NCBI GenBank assembly: GCA_963748985.1
Contig: CAVVKQ010000005.1
Coordinates: forward strand, 124,001 to 188,000
Direction of reading: 5' to 3'
From: RPQJ01 sp963748985
GTDB lineage: Bacteria; Pseudomonadota; Gammaproteobacteria; Steroidobacterales; Steroidobacteraceae
DNA: 64,000 nt
Shown here piece after piece: positions 54,327-62,871 of this stretch. The position numbers and the translations under genes were made by a program. The notes below the pieces were generated by a model. It ran no database searches and was not told the DNA's origin. It saw only the letters and a list, made by a program, of their open reading frames with translations. Position 1 is the first letter of the stretch. Each line of letters opens with the position of its first letter.

Positions 54327-55796
54327 ATGGCACGCTTCCCCTTCCGCCCCCGTTCCCTTACTGGCCTGATCCTGCTCGGGTTCGTGATCGTTGCCCTGCC
54401 CGCCCTGCTCGGCACGATCAGCGCTGCCATCGAAATGCGCAACCTGTCGGCCGCGAGCGAACGCCTCGTGGTCAATGGCGTGGCCGCCACGCAGTACACG
54501 CAGGCCCTGGTGCGACAGGTTTCGTCGCTGGAACGGACGGCGCGGCTCTACCAGATCATTCCGCGTCCAGCCCTGCTCGACACCTTCCGGCAGAACCGCG
54601 ACCTGCTCAGCAAGACGCTGGACGATTTCTCCGCGCTGACGGGCGGCAACGACGAGCGGGCCAAGGTCATCGACAGCATGCGCGGCACGATCGATCTCAT
54701 CTCGAGCGCCATCGAATCGCAATCATCCGCAAGCATCTCGCGCACGCTGCGCGAATTCACCTCGCTCGCTCGCGATGCCGGCCAGCTCTCGAAACTGGCA
54801 AGCGCCCAGACTGACCGGGAACTGAAACAACTCCAGGCCGAGACCGAAAAGGTGCGGCGACGGCTGTACTGGCAATCGCTCGCGCTGGTCCCGATCACCG
54901 TTGGCCTGATCGGGATGTTCGCGCTGGTCCTGGCGCGACCGATCCGCCAGATCGACGCGGTCATCAGTTCGATCGGACACGGGCAGCTGAGTGAGCCCGT
55001 CAAGGTGCAGGGACCTTCAGACCTGCAGGCACTCGGCCGGCAGCTCGAGTGGCTCAGGGTACGGTTGCAGGACATCGCCGAGGAGCGCAATCGGTTCCTG
55101 CGCCACATGTCGCACGAGCTGAAGACGCCGCTCGCCAACATCCGCGAGGGCACCGAACTGCTGATGGAGGGCGCGGTCGGCTCGCTCAATGGCGAACAAC
55201 GCGAGGTGGCCGGCATCCTGCGCGACAACAGCCTGCGGCTGCAGCGCCTGATCGAGAACCTGCTGTCCTACAGCGAATGGCAGGCGAAGCGCAGCGACCT
55301 GGAGGTCGGCGAGATTCGCCTGTTGCCACTCGTGAAGTCGGCGATCGAGACCTACCAGTTGCCGCTCAATGCGCACCGCCTGCGCCTCGACCTGCAAGTG
55401 CCGGATCTCACGCTGGCCGCGGACCGCGAAAAGCTGCAGCTGATTCTCGACAACCTGATCTCGAACGCGGTGAAGTTCACACCGGACGGCGGTACGATCA
55501 CGTTGCGCGCGGCCTATGACGGTGCGGGCAGGAATCTCGTGCTGGACGTTGCCGATACGGGACCCGGAGTTCCGCTGGAAGAACGTCCACGGATCTTCGC
55601 GGCGTTCTACCAGGGCGCCACACCTCAGGGCGGACTCGTTCGAGGCACGGGCATTGGACTGTCCGTGGTGCAGGAGTTCGTGCTCGCGCATGGCGGCAGC
55701 GTCGAGATCGTCGACGGTGAATTTTCGGGTGCCCACTTCCGCGTGCGGTTACCTCTTACCCCCGCTCTGGCGGCAAGCGGGACAAGGCCGGGGTGA
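54327..55796 (+). CDS. glrK: Sensor histidine kinase, GlrK/QseE type
   Basis: Membrane kinase of the GlrK-GlrR (QseE-QseF) system controlling envelope and small-RNA genes in enterobacteria. 489 residues from ATG 54327: helix 1 (about 12-35), periplasmic helical region, helix 2 (about 180-203), HAMP, HisKA with His263 in HMSHELKTPL, and an ATPase domain (N-L-I-S-N-A-V-K-F-T, D-T-G-P-G-V, G-T-G-I-G-L-S-V-V). Followed by a QseG-like lipoprotein and GlrR, the canonical order, which supports the family call. Confidence 0.9.
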   Translation: MARFPFRPRSLTGLILLGFVIVALPALLGTISAAIEMRNLSAASERLVVNGVAATQYTQALVRQVSSLERTARLYQIIPRPALLDTFRQNRDLLSKTLDDFSALTGGNDERAKVIDSMRGTIDLISSAIESQSSASISRTLREFTSLARDAGQLSKLASAQTDRELKQLQAETEKVRRRLYWQSLALVPITVGLIGMFALVLARPIRQIDAVISSIGHGQLSEPVKVQGPSDLQALGRQLEWLRVRLQDIAEERNRFLRHMSHELKTPLANIREGTELLMEGAVGSLNGEQREVAGILRDNSLRLQRLIENLLSYSEWQAKRSDLEVGEIRLLPLVKSAIETYQLPLNAHRLRLDLQVPDLTLAADREKLQLILDNLISNAVKFTPDGGTITLRAAYDGAGRNLVLDVADTGPGVPLEERPRIFAAFYQGATPQGGLVRGTGIGLSVVQEFVLAHGGSVEIVDGEFSGAHFRVRLPLTPALAASGTRPG

Positions 55797-55928
55797 GGAC
55801 GCCGGTCGTCATCCGCTCGCTGGCTTGTGTCATTGCCGGAGCTCCGTGCCCGACCGTTCCCGATTCGGACTATCATTTGGGGCTTGCGCCGCACAGGCAT
55901 ATTCATCTTCCGGCAGCGTTGCCACGCA

Positions 55929-56546
55929 ATGACCTTCATCCTGCAACCGATCTTTCGTAACGCGTTTGTAGCCGTCTGCGCGATTGCCGTGACCGCATGC
56001 GCGGGCCTGCAACCAGCCAGCAAGCAGGGCGTGCCCGACAAGACCGTCTCGGCACCCACGCCGAAACCGACCGGCGTCGCACCGTATTTCGAAGTGCTCG
56101 ACCGCATGGCGCCCGGCGACGCCGTCCGCCAGTCGACCGAGCTGGCGTCGACGCTATCCCAGGCACAGCAGAACCCGACCTCCTCGAATCGCCTGCGCCA
56201 TGCGATTGCGCTCGGTGCTGCGGGTCACTCGTCGAGCAATCCAGTCGAGGCCCGGCGACTGATCACCGAACTACTCGCGGGCGCGCACGACCTGACGTCG
56301 CAGGAAGTCTCGCTCGCCAACGCTTTCCTGCGTGAATTCGACGCGCGAGTCGCGCTGTATGCCGACCTGGCGCGACAACGCGAGGAATCGGAGCGCCAGA
56401 TGAAGTCGCTCGATGCGGACGAGGACCGCCGCTACAGCATGCTCAATGCCGAGACGCAGCGACTGAAGAAGGCGCTGGCAGAGGCCGAGCGCAAGCTCGA
56501 GGCCGTTGCGGAAATGGAACGTACCCTCACGCCGGAAGGCCAGTGA
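55929..56546 (+). CDS. QseG-like outer-membrane lipoprotein
   Basis: 205 residues from ATG 55929. The signal ends in the lipobox A-V-T-A-C (Cys about 24). The remainder is helical, ending in a coiled coil of about 50 residues (E-S-E-R-Q-M-K-S-L and A-E-A-E-R-K-L-E-A-V). QseG in E. coli is the outer-membrane lipoprotein that activates QseE; here the same position between glrK and glrR is the main evidence. Sequence similarity could not be measured. Confidence 0.75.
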   Translation: MTFILQPIFRNAFVAVCAIAVTACAGLQPASKQGVPDKTVSAPTPKPTGVAPYFEVLDRMAPGDAVRQSTELASTLSQAQQNPTSSNRLRHAIALGAAGHSSSNPVEARRLITELLAGAHDLTSQEVSLANAFLREFDARVALYADLARQREESERQMKSLDADEDRRYSMLNAETQRLKKALAEAERKLEAVAEMERTLTPEGQ

Positions 56547-56562
56547 GCACCTGACCTTGGCC

Positions 56563-57840
56563 ATGTCGCGGACCAGCAAACGCACGCCGAAGATTCTCGT
56601 CGTCGACGACGATCCTGGATTGTTGCGCCTGCTCACGATCCGGTTGCGCTCGCAGAAGTACGAAGTCGAGCCTGCAGAGAATGCCGCCAAGGCGCTCGCC
56701 GTCATCGCACGCTTCCGACCCGATCTCGTCATTACCGATCTGCGCATGGCCGAAATGGACGGCATCGCGCTGCTGCGTGAACTGCAGCGTCGCTGGCCCG
56801 GCCTCAACGTCATCCTGCTCACCGCGCACGGCACGATCCCGGACGCCGTGAAGGCCACGCAATCGGGCGCCTTTGCGTTCCTGACCAAGCCGGTTGAGAA
56901 GGAGCAACTGCTCGAAGAGGTTCGGCGCGCGCTCAAGACTTCGGGTTTCGCGGACACGGCCGAGGAATGGCGGACGGAGTTCGCCACCCGCAGCCCCCTG
57001 GTGGAAGACCGGCTGGCCAAGGCCCATCTGGTCGCGGGCACGGATTCGTCGGTCTTGATTACGGGCGAACCCGGCACCGGCAAGGAACTGCTCGCGCGGG
57101 CGATCCATGCGGCCAGCGGTCGCCGCGAGGGAGCCTTCGTGTCCGTTGACTGCAGCTCGCTGGACGGCGGCGCCGAGCACCTGGCGGCCTGCGAGCAGGA
57201 ACTGGCTCGAGCCGCACAGGAAGCCACGGGCGGGACGATCTTCCTGCGCAGCGTCGACGACCTCGCCCTGAGCCTGCAGACGCGCCTCGCGAGCCTGCTG
57301 CGCGGTCCACGCGACGTGCGAGTGCTGGCGACCAGCGATCGCCGTCCCGACGAACTCGCCGCCGATGGACGCTACTCCACGGAACTGCTGGAACGGGTCA
57401 GCGCCGTCCATATCGACCTGCCGCCTCTCAGCCGGCGGCGGGAAGACGTGCCGCTGCTGGCTGCGCAGTGTCTCGAAGACCTGGCCGCCGAAACCGGGCA
57501 AACGAAGCGCACGCTTTCGCCGGAGGCCATGGAAACCCTGGCGAGCGCCAAGTGGCCGGGAAATGTCCGCCAGCTGCGCATGGTCGTGCGGCAGGTAGCG
57601 TCGTTGGGTGCCGGGCCGGTGATCACGGTCGAGCAGGTGCAGGAAGCCCAGGGACAGGCCACGCAGCTGCCAAGCTTTGACGAGGCTCGTGATGAGTTCA
57701 CACGGAACTATCTGGTGCAACTCCTTCAAATTACTCAGGGAAATGTCAGTCAAGCGGCACGGATGGCAAAGCGGAATCGCACCGACTTCTACAAGCTGCT
57801 GACGAAGCACGAACTGCGGCCGGAAGAGTTCAAGGACTGA
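56563..57840 (+). CDS. glrR: GlrR/QseF-type response regulator with degenerate AAA+ domain
   Basis: 425 residues from ATG 56563. Receiver domain (D15-D17 pocket, phospho-Asp59, Lys109), AAA+ domain, and a Fis-type HTH whose sequence (L-L-Q-I-T-Q-G-N-V-S-Q-A-A-R-M-A) is nearly identical to E. coli GlrR. Walker A is intact (GEPGTGK, 168-174). The GAFTGA loop that contacts sigma-54 is missing: about 20 residues are absent between residues 200 and 222, and Walker B reads G-G-T-I-F-L-R-S-V-D-D instead of L-F-L-D-E-I-G-D. The protein is full length otherwise and in frame, so it is probably a working regulator that does not activate sigma-54. Confidence 0.9.
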   Translation: MSRTSKRTPKILVVDDDPGLLRLLTIRLRSQKYEVEPAENAAKALAVIARFRPDLVITDLRMAEMDGIALLRELQRRWPGLNVILLTAHGTIPDAVKATQSGAFAFLTKPVEKEQLLEEVRRALKTSGFADTAEEWRTEFATRSPLVEDRLAKAHLVAGTDSSVLITGEPGTGKELLARAIHAASGRREGAFVSVDCSSLDGGAEHLAACEQELARAAQEATGGTIFLRSVDDLALSLQTRLASLLRGPRDVRVLATSDRRPDELAADGRYSTELLERVSAVHIDLPPLSRRREDVPLLAAQCLEDLAAETGQTKRTLSPEAMETLASAKWPGNVRQLRMVVRQVASLGAGPVITVEQVQEAQGQATQLPSFDEARDEFTRNYLVQLLQITQGNVSQAARMAKRNRTDFYKLLTKHELRPEEFKD

Positions 57841-57880
57841 CGTTCGAGACTCTCTCCCACATCGGTGAGCTTCTCGACGA

Positions 57881-57937
57881 ATAGCCGGGGCCAGCCGGAG
57901 CCCGGCCATTGACGCCAATTGGCGACATTTTTTTCCG
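57881..57937 (+). terminator. Possible terminator after glrR
   Basis: A GCCGGG...CCCGGC stem and the palindrome CGCCAATTGGCG are followed by ACATTTTTTT, a run of seven Ts. It falls 40-100 bases after the glrR stop. Either hairpin could serve; neither is ideal. Confidence 0.5.
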
Positions 57938-58122
57938 CACTTTCTGAACTCTCGTTGAGCATAATCGCGCGCGCCGAAGACGGCGACCGGCTTCCCAACC
58001 GAGTCCCGCGCAGCGACGTTCCAGAAACCTGCACGGCTTCCCGCAGCGAACTCGATGACTGCCCCAGGTCGGCGGTCAGCGCTCGCCCGCCGTTTCACGC
58101 CGACACACTGCCGAGATTCCCT

Positions 58123-58839
58123 TTGCCGATCAGCAACCTGACCAAGGTGGCCGGGCACTCCGCTCGTACCGCCGTTGCCTGCCTCACCTGTTTCACCTGC
58201 ATCACGTTGACCGCTTGCGGTGGCGGATCGAACTTTCCATCCGCCATGGATCGCGCAGAGGCCAGTCCACCTCTCTCAGGAACCGGCGCCAACGACGCCC
58301 CGATCATCAGCGGCAAGCCACTGCCGACTGCGGTCGTGAACGTTCCATACGTCTTCCGACCGGATGTGCACGACCCGGACGGTGACGTGCTCGTCTTCCA
58401 GGTTGCCGGGAAGCCGTCGTGGGCTGCCTTTGATCCAGCGACAGGAGAACTTTCGGGAACACCCCCTGCCGGCACCACCGGCACGTACACCGACATCGCC
58501 ATCTTCGTCAGCGACGGCGACCTGAAGACCGCGCTGCCGCCATTCTCAATCAAGGTGACAACGGCATCCGCGACCGGGTCGTCGTCTGCATCGCTGTCCT
58601 GGTCCGCACCGACACAGAATGAGGACGGCTCGCCACTCACCGACCTGGCCGGCTATCGCATCCACTACGGAACGTCGACCGGCGACCTGAACAGGCGAAT
58701 CGAGGTCGGCAACCCGGCTGCGACCAGCGCAGTGGTCCAGAGCCTGACGCCCGGAACCTGGTATTTCGCGCTCAGCGCGTACACGCAAACGGGTGCAGAA
58801 AGTTCCAGGAGTCAAGTCGTCTCGAAGGTCATTCGATGA
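58123..58839 (+). CDS. Exported Ig-like/FN3-like lipoprotein 1
   Basis: About 238 residues from a TTG at 58123. A signal region ends in the lipobox T-L-T-A-C, followed by a Gly/Ser linker, one putative Ig domain (A-P-I-I-S-G-K-P through to P-F-S-I-K-V) and one FN3-like domain (L-S-W-S-A-P-T-Q-N-E-D-G-S ... W-Y-F-A-L-S-A-Y). Start is uncertain: GTG 58147 is an alternative, and ATG 57919 would add 68 residues of non-signal sequence. Paralogue of the next two genes. No riboswitch precedes it. Role likely adhesion or surface display. Confidence 0.72.
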   Translation: MPISNLTKVAGHSARTAVACLTCFTCITLTACGGGSNFPSAMDRAEASPPLSGTGANDAPIISGKPLPTAVVNVPYVFRPDVHDPDGDVLVFQVAGKPSWAAFDPATGELSGTPPAGTTGTYTDIAIFVSDGDLKTALPPFSIKVTTASATGSSSASLSWSAPTQNEDGSPLTDLAGYRIHYGTSTGDLNRRIEVGNPAATSAVVQSLTPGTWYFALSAYTQTGAESSRSQVVSKVIR

Positions 58840-58942
58840 CCAAGGCGACGCAGTTGCTCGAAACGCGAACCACCGCACGTTTCGGGTCTTCACCGTTGCG
58901 GCTCGGACGCACCGGGACGACACTCGCGCACAGTTAGTAAAC

Positions 58943-59016
58943 GGCAAACCCGTCGCAAGACGGGGACGCAAAGCCTCCGGTCCACGGCTGTTAAGCACAG
59001 GGATAGCGGGGTTGCC
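58943..59016 (+). ncRNA. Cyclic di-GMP-I riboswitch (GEMM-I) before Ig-like protein 2
   Basis: Matches the GEMM-I aptamer: GGCAAACC start, P2 CCCGTC-GCAA-GACGGG with a GNRA loop, the near-invariant GGGACGCAAAGCCTCCGG, a variable P3 arm, and the tetraloop receptor strand AGCGGGGTTGCC closing P1. The next gene starts at 59139, 123 bases downstream. No clear terminator follows the aptamer, so control may be at translation. Confidence 0.93.
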
Positions 59017-59138
59017 AGTCAGGCGACTGAGTAGCGCGCGCGGGGTTTCGCGCGGTCACGCGAATCGCCACTGCCAGCCCTAGTGCAATCCCACCGCTCC
59101 AACCGTCGGGCCACCAGCCTGCTCAGTGGAGTTGTGGA

Positions 59139-59837
59139 ATGTCGATCATCACTGCAAGGACACGCGCACTCGCAATCACGTTCCTGCTCTCGCTTTCGCT
59201 TACGGCATGTTTCGACAGCGGCAACAAACGAGCCGTCGGCACCGACCCTGTTGCGACGCCGACCCCACCGACGACTCCGCCGATCAGTGCACCAAACCAG
59301 GCGCCGACGATTTCCGGCACGCCGCTGACTTCGGCCAAGACCAATCAGCCTTACGCTTTCCAGCCGACGGCCAACGACCCGGACGGTGACAAGATCACGT
59401 TCAAAGTCAGCAACAAGCCTGCCTGGGCGACGTTCGATACCACGACCGGCAGGCTCGCAGGCACGCCGTCCAGCTCGTCGACCGGGAAGTTCAGCAACAT
59501 CACGATCGTCGCCTCCGACGGCACGAACAGTGTTCAACTCAAGCCGTTCGAAATCACGGTCGCATCAACGGCCACGACCGGCTCGGCGACCCTGAGCTGG
59601 CAGCCCCCGACCGAGAACGCCGACGGATCGCCGCTCACCAACCTGGCGGGATACGTCATCCGCTATGGCACGGAGTCCGATGCGCTCACGACGGAACTGA
59701 AGATCAGCAATCCCGGCATCACGACGGCGATGATCGAAGATCTTGCGCCGGCCACGTGGTACTTCACCGTCAGCGCTTACACATCGACTGGCGTGGAGAG
59801 CGCACCGTCGGCCATGGGATCGAAGACCGTAACGTGA
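59139..59837 (+). CDS. Exported Ig-like/FN3-like lipoprotein 2, under c-di-GMP riboswitch
   Basis: 232 residues from ATG 59139, with GGAG 8 bases upstream. The signal ends at the lipobox S-L-T-A-C, then a Thr/Pro-rich linker, one putative Ig domain (A-P-T-I-S-G-T-P ... P-F-E-I-T-V) and one FN3-like domain (L-S-W-Q-P-P-T-E-N-A-D-G-S ... W-Y-F-T-V-S-A-Y). Close paralogue of proteins 1 and 3. The c-di-GMP aptamer directly upstream predicts control by the biofilm/motility second messenger. No enzyme motif; probably a surface or matrix protein. Confidence 0.85.
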   Translation: MSIITARTRALAITFLLSLSLTACFDSGNKRAVGTDPVATPTPPTTPPISAPNQAPTISGTPLTSAKTNQPYAFQPTANDPDGDKITFKVSNKPAWATFDTTTGRLAGTPSSSSTGKFSNITIVASDGTNSVQLKPFEITVASTATTGSATLSWQPPTENADGSPLTNLAGYVIRYGTESDALTTELKISNPGITTAMIEDLAPATWYFTVSAYTSTGVESAPSAMGSKTVT

Positions 59838-59924
59838 GGCTGCTATCGCCTCAATGCGATGGATCCATGCGGTGCCCGAGATTCTTCGAATAGCCCCGCA
59901 GCCGCCTTCAACACAGCCGCCGCA

Positions 59925-60833
59925 TTACTGGATGGTTTTGTGCACGACGTTCGAAAGGTTGCTTTCGACGTTGGCGAGGGTGTAGGCATTCACGGCGAAG
60001 TACCACGTTCCCGCTGCCAGGCTCTCGATCATTGCCGCCGTGATGCCCGGATTCGGAATGGTGACAAGCTGGTCAAGATTGTCGGCAGCCTTGCCGTAGC
60101 GGATCTTGAAGCCGGCGAGGTCCTGCAACGGCTGGCCATCGACGTACTCGGTGGGCGGTTGCCAGGAGAGCGTCGCGGCTCCCACAGTCACGGGGTCGCT
60201 CACCGTAATGGTGAAAGGCGCCAGCGAGGCGGTGTTCGTGCCATCGGTCACGCGCACCGTTACGTTCGAGTAGGTGCCGACATCGATTGCAGCCGGAGTT
60301 CCTTGCAAACGTCCCGTGGCGGGGTCGAACGCTGCCCACGCTGGCTTGTTGAACACCGAAAACGTCAGGACTGCACCTTCAGGATCAGTCGCCTTCGGTT
60401 GAAAAAAATAGGCGCTCGCTGCCGTCGCGGTCCGCAGCGGTGAGGCCGAGATCGTGGGGGTTGCGTTGATGTTCGTTGCCGCACGTACGGTAATCGTAAA
60501 GCTCGCCAGGGTCCTGGTCCGTCGACCATCCGAGACCGCGATCGAGATGGGGCGGGATTTCCCGACGTCCCGTGCACCCGGCCGGCCGTAGATTTGACCG
60601 GTGCGCCGGTTGAAATTTGCCCAGCGTGGAAGGCCGCCTACGCCGAAGGCGAGCTTGTCGCCGTTGGCATCGCGCGCCGTAGGAGTAAAGGAATAGTAGC
60701 GGCCGGCGGTGACGGCCGGGCGCGGCGATCCGGTAATTTTCGGCGCGACGTTGCCTGCGGACGCGGCGCGGACGTATGTCGTACCGCCAAGAACAAGGAT
60801 GAAGTTCAGAAGCAGCAATCGTTTCGACAACAT
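59925..60833 (-). CDS. Exported two-Ig/FN3-like protein 3, under c-di-GMP riboswitch
   Basis: 302 residues from ATG 60833 (AGGAG 8 bases upstream; a TTG 6 bases earlier is rejected). A Sec signal peptide (K-R-L-L-L-L-N-F-I-L-V-L-G-G) without a lipobox Cys is followed by two putative Ig domains (about 30-120 and 125-215) and one FN3-like domain (L-S-W-Q-P-P-T-E-Y-V-D-G-Q). Unlike proteins 1 and 2 it is secreted rather than lipid-anchored, and has one extra Ig domain. It converges with protein 2. Confidence 0.85.
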   Translation of the reverse strand: MLSKRLLLLNFILVLGGTTYVRAASAGNVAPKITGSPRPAVTAGRYYSFTPTARDANGDKLAFGVGGLPRWANFNRRTGQIYGRPGARDVGKSRPISIAVSDGRRTRTLASFTITVRAATNINATPTISASPLRTATAASAYFFQPKATDPEGAVLTFSVFNKPAWAAFDPATGRLQGTPAAIDVGTYSNVTVRVTDGTNTASLAPFTITVSDPVTVGAATLSWQPPTEYVDGQPLQDLAGFKIRYGKAADNLDQLVTIPNPGITAAMIESLAAGTWYFAVNAYTLANVESNLSNVVHKTIQ

Positions 60834-60961
60834 CGCCAACTCTCCTCACACCGGGTGCCTTCGGGTCCGGACGGAGAACTTGGTGCAGCGGGTCGCTGAA
60901 CGATTCGCGATCGCGCGTGACGGCAGGGAAAAAATGCGGCACGCAATCACGTGAAGGTTCC

Positions 60962-61032
60962 GGCAACCCCGCTGTCCCAGGCACTGGCCGTGGACCGGAG
61001 GCTTTGCGTCCCCGCCTTGCGACGGGTTTGCC
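60962..61032 (-). ncRNA. Cyclic di-GMP-I riboswitch (GEMM-I) before Ig-like protein 3
   Basis: Minus-strand match to GEMM-I: GGCAAACCCGTC, GNRA loop GCAA, GGGACGCAAAGCCTCCGG, a P3 arm, then AGCGGGGTTGCC. The aptamer core differs from the other copy mainly in P3. The gene start lies 129 bases downstream; a short hairpin (CACG/CGTG) and CCGCATTTTTT (60929-60934) between them might be a weak terminator used for transcriptional control. The remaining bases of this 367-base gap, up to tRNA-Glu, show nothing else. Confidence 0.93.
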
Positions 61033-61200
61033 CTTGAACGAGAACAGTTGGGGAGTCTTCTACGCAGTGTCGCTGCAGTAAAGACCGCGATCGTCGATCT
61101 GCGCGACAGGCAGCAGAATCTGACTCACGACCGGAATGGTTGCGAGTTCTGCGATTTACATCACATCGAAATCACGCTGGCGTGGTGGCGCCCGGAGAAG

Positions 61201-61276
61201 TGGCGTCCCCACGGGGATTCGAACCCCGGTCGCGACCGTGAAAGGGTCGTGTCCTAGGCCTCTAGACGATGGGGAC
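61201..61276 (-). tRNA. tRNA-Glu (anticodon TTC)
   Basis: 76 bases including an encoded CCA. The acceptor begins GTCCCCA; the anticodon stem-loop is CGACC-CTTTCAC-GGTCG and the T loop reads GGTTCGAATCC. It lies 4 bases after tRNA-Ala and is read in the same direction as gltX, whose product charges it. Confidence 0.96.
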
Positions 61277-61280
61277 GTCG

Positions 61281-61356
61281 TGGTGGAGCCAGACGGGATC
61301 GAACCGTCGACCTCCTGCATGCCATGCAGGCGCTCTCCCAGCTGAGCTATGGCCCC
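61281..61356 (-). tRNA. tRNA-Ala (anticodon GGC)
   Basis: 76 bases with encoded CCA. Acceptor GGGGCCA, D loop with AGCTCAGCTGGGAGAGC, anticodon stem-loop CCTGC-ATGGCAT-GCAGG and T loop GGTTCGATCCC. It lies 68 bases after the gltX stop and 4 bases before tRNA-Glu, likely in one transcript. Confidence 0.96.
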
Positions 61357-61424
61357 ACGAGGGCCGCGAATTGTCCAAGTTGCCGTGAGGCTTGTCAAAT
61401 GTACTTTGCGAGCTTTTCCTGCCC

Positions 61425-62825
61425 CTACGGAGTCGCACAGGCAGCAATGGCCCGATCGAGGCGCTGCAGCGTCGTGTCACGGCCCAGGATCTCGAGCGTG
61501 ACGTCGATCGGGGGCGACACCGAACCGCCCGACACCGCGACGCGGATCGGCTGCGCCACTTTGCCCAGGCCCACCCCGCTCTCGGCCGCTACGGCCTGGA
61601 CGAGCTCGTGCAGCTTCGTCGCCTGCCAGTCGCCCAACGCAGCCATGCGATCGCGCACGGCCTGCAGCAGCGGCGCAGCCTCGGACGTCAGGTTCTTCTT
61701 CGCGGCCTTCTCGTCGTAAATCGTGACGTCGCGGAAGAAGAACACGCTGTTCTGCGCCATCTCCTTCAGCGTCCTGGCACGCTCCTGCTGCGCCTTGGCC
61801 ACGGCGGCGAGCTTCGCCAGGTCCGCGGTCTCGATGCCGAGCGCCGCCAGCTGCGGCTGCAGGTACTGCGCCAGACGCCCGGGCGTCGCACGCATGATGT
61901 GCTGCTGGTTGGTCCACAGCATCTTGTCGACGTTGAGTGCCGAAGCGCCCTTGTTGACGTCGACGATGTCGAACAGGCGCGTCATCTCCTCCAGTGAGAA
62001 GATCTCCTGGTCCCCGTGCGACCAGCCAAGGCGACCGAGGTAGTTGAGCAGGCCTTCCGGCAGGAAGCCATCGTCGCGGTACTGCAGCGCACTGACCGCC
62101 CCGTGACGCTTGGAGAGCTTCGCGCCGTCCGGGCCCAGGATCATCGGCACGTGCGCGTACAGCGGCGGCTCGACGCCGAGCGCGCGCAGCATGTTGATCT
62201 GGCGCGGCGTGTTGTTGATGTGGTCGTCGCCACGAATGACGTGGGTGACCTGCATGTCGTAATCGTCGACGACGACGCAGAAGTTGTAGGTCGGCGTGCC
62301 ATCCGAGCGCGCGATGATCAGGTCGTCGAGTTCGCCGCTGTCGAACGTGATCGGCCCGTGCACCACGTCATTGACCACGACGGAGCCTGTATCGGGATTG
62401 AGGAAGCGCACGACTGGACTGACACCCGGCACCGGTTCCTTGCGCCGACGGCAGCGACCGTCGTACCGCGGCTTTTCCTTGCGCGCGGTCTGCCCTGCGC
62501 GCATCTCGTCGAGTTCTTCCTTCGAGCAGTAGCAGTGATACGCCTTGCCCTCGCGCAGGAACTGCTGGATGACCTCGCCGTACCGGTCCATCCGCTGCGT
62601 CTGGTAGAACGGGCCTTCGTCGTGATCGAGGCCCAGCCACCGCATGCCCTCGAGGATCGCGTTCACGGCCTCGGGGGTCGAGCGCTCGCGATCGGTGTCC
62701 TCGATGCGCAGGATGAACTTGCCGCCATGCCGCCGCGCGTACAGCCAGCAGAACAGGGCCGTGCGGACCCCGCCGATGTGCAGCATGCCGGTAGGGCTGG
62801 GGGCGAAGCGGGTACGGACGGTCAT
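61425..62825 (-). CDS. gltX: Glutamyl-tRNA synthetase
   Basis: Class I synthetase charging tRNA-Glu. 466 residues: HIGG (16-19) for the HIGH motif, KLSKR (236-240) for KMSKS, and a zinc-type cluster (C98, C100, C125 with Tyr121) as in the E. coli enzyme. Length and motifs are canonical. Its tRNA-Glu is encoded directly downstream on the same strand. Confidence 0.97.
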   Translation of the reverse strand: MTVRTRFAPSPTGMLHIGGVRTALFCWLYARRHGGKFILRIEDTDRERSTPEAVNAILEGMRWLGLDHDEGPFYQTQRMDRYGEVIQQFLREGKAYHCYCSKEELDEMRAGQTARKEKPRYDGRCRRRKEPVPGVSPVVRFLNPDTGSVVVNDVVHGPITFDSGELDDLIIARSDGTPTYNFCVVVDDYDMQVTHVIRGDDHINNTPRQINMLRALGVEPPLYAHVPMILGPDGAKLSKRHGAVSALQYRDDGFLPEGLLNYLGRLGWSHGDQEIFSLEEMTRLFDIVDVNKGASALNVDKMLWTNQQHIMRATPGRLAQYLQPQLAALGIETADLAKLAAVAKAQQERARTLKEMAQNSVFFFRDVTIYDEKAAKKNLTSEAAPLLQAVRDRMAALGDWQATKLHELVQAVAAESGVGLGKVAQPIRVAVSGGSVSPPIDVTLEILGRDTTLQRLDRAIAACATP

Positions 62826-62871
62826 TGATTCACCGGAACGGAAAATGCGAGCGACATTCTACCGGGACCAA

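Noticed and set aside
57841..58122. Possible c-di-GMP riboswitch before Ig-like protein 1
   Set aside because: No GACGCAAAGCC core, GNRA-capped P2 or GCGGGGTT strand is present.
57919..58122. Upstream ATG extension of Ig-like protein 1
   Set aside because: It would place 68 residues of Arg/Ser/Pro-rich sequence before a clear lipoprotein signal peptide and lipobox.
59838..59924. Palindrome at the convergent junction of Ig-like genes 2 and 3
   Set aside because: Only short self-complementary words are present, unlike the long palindromes at other convergent junctions.
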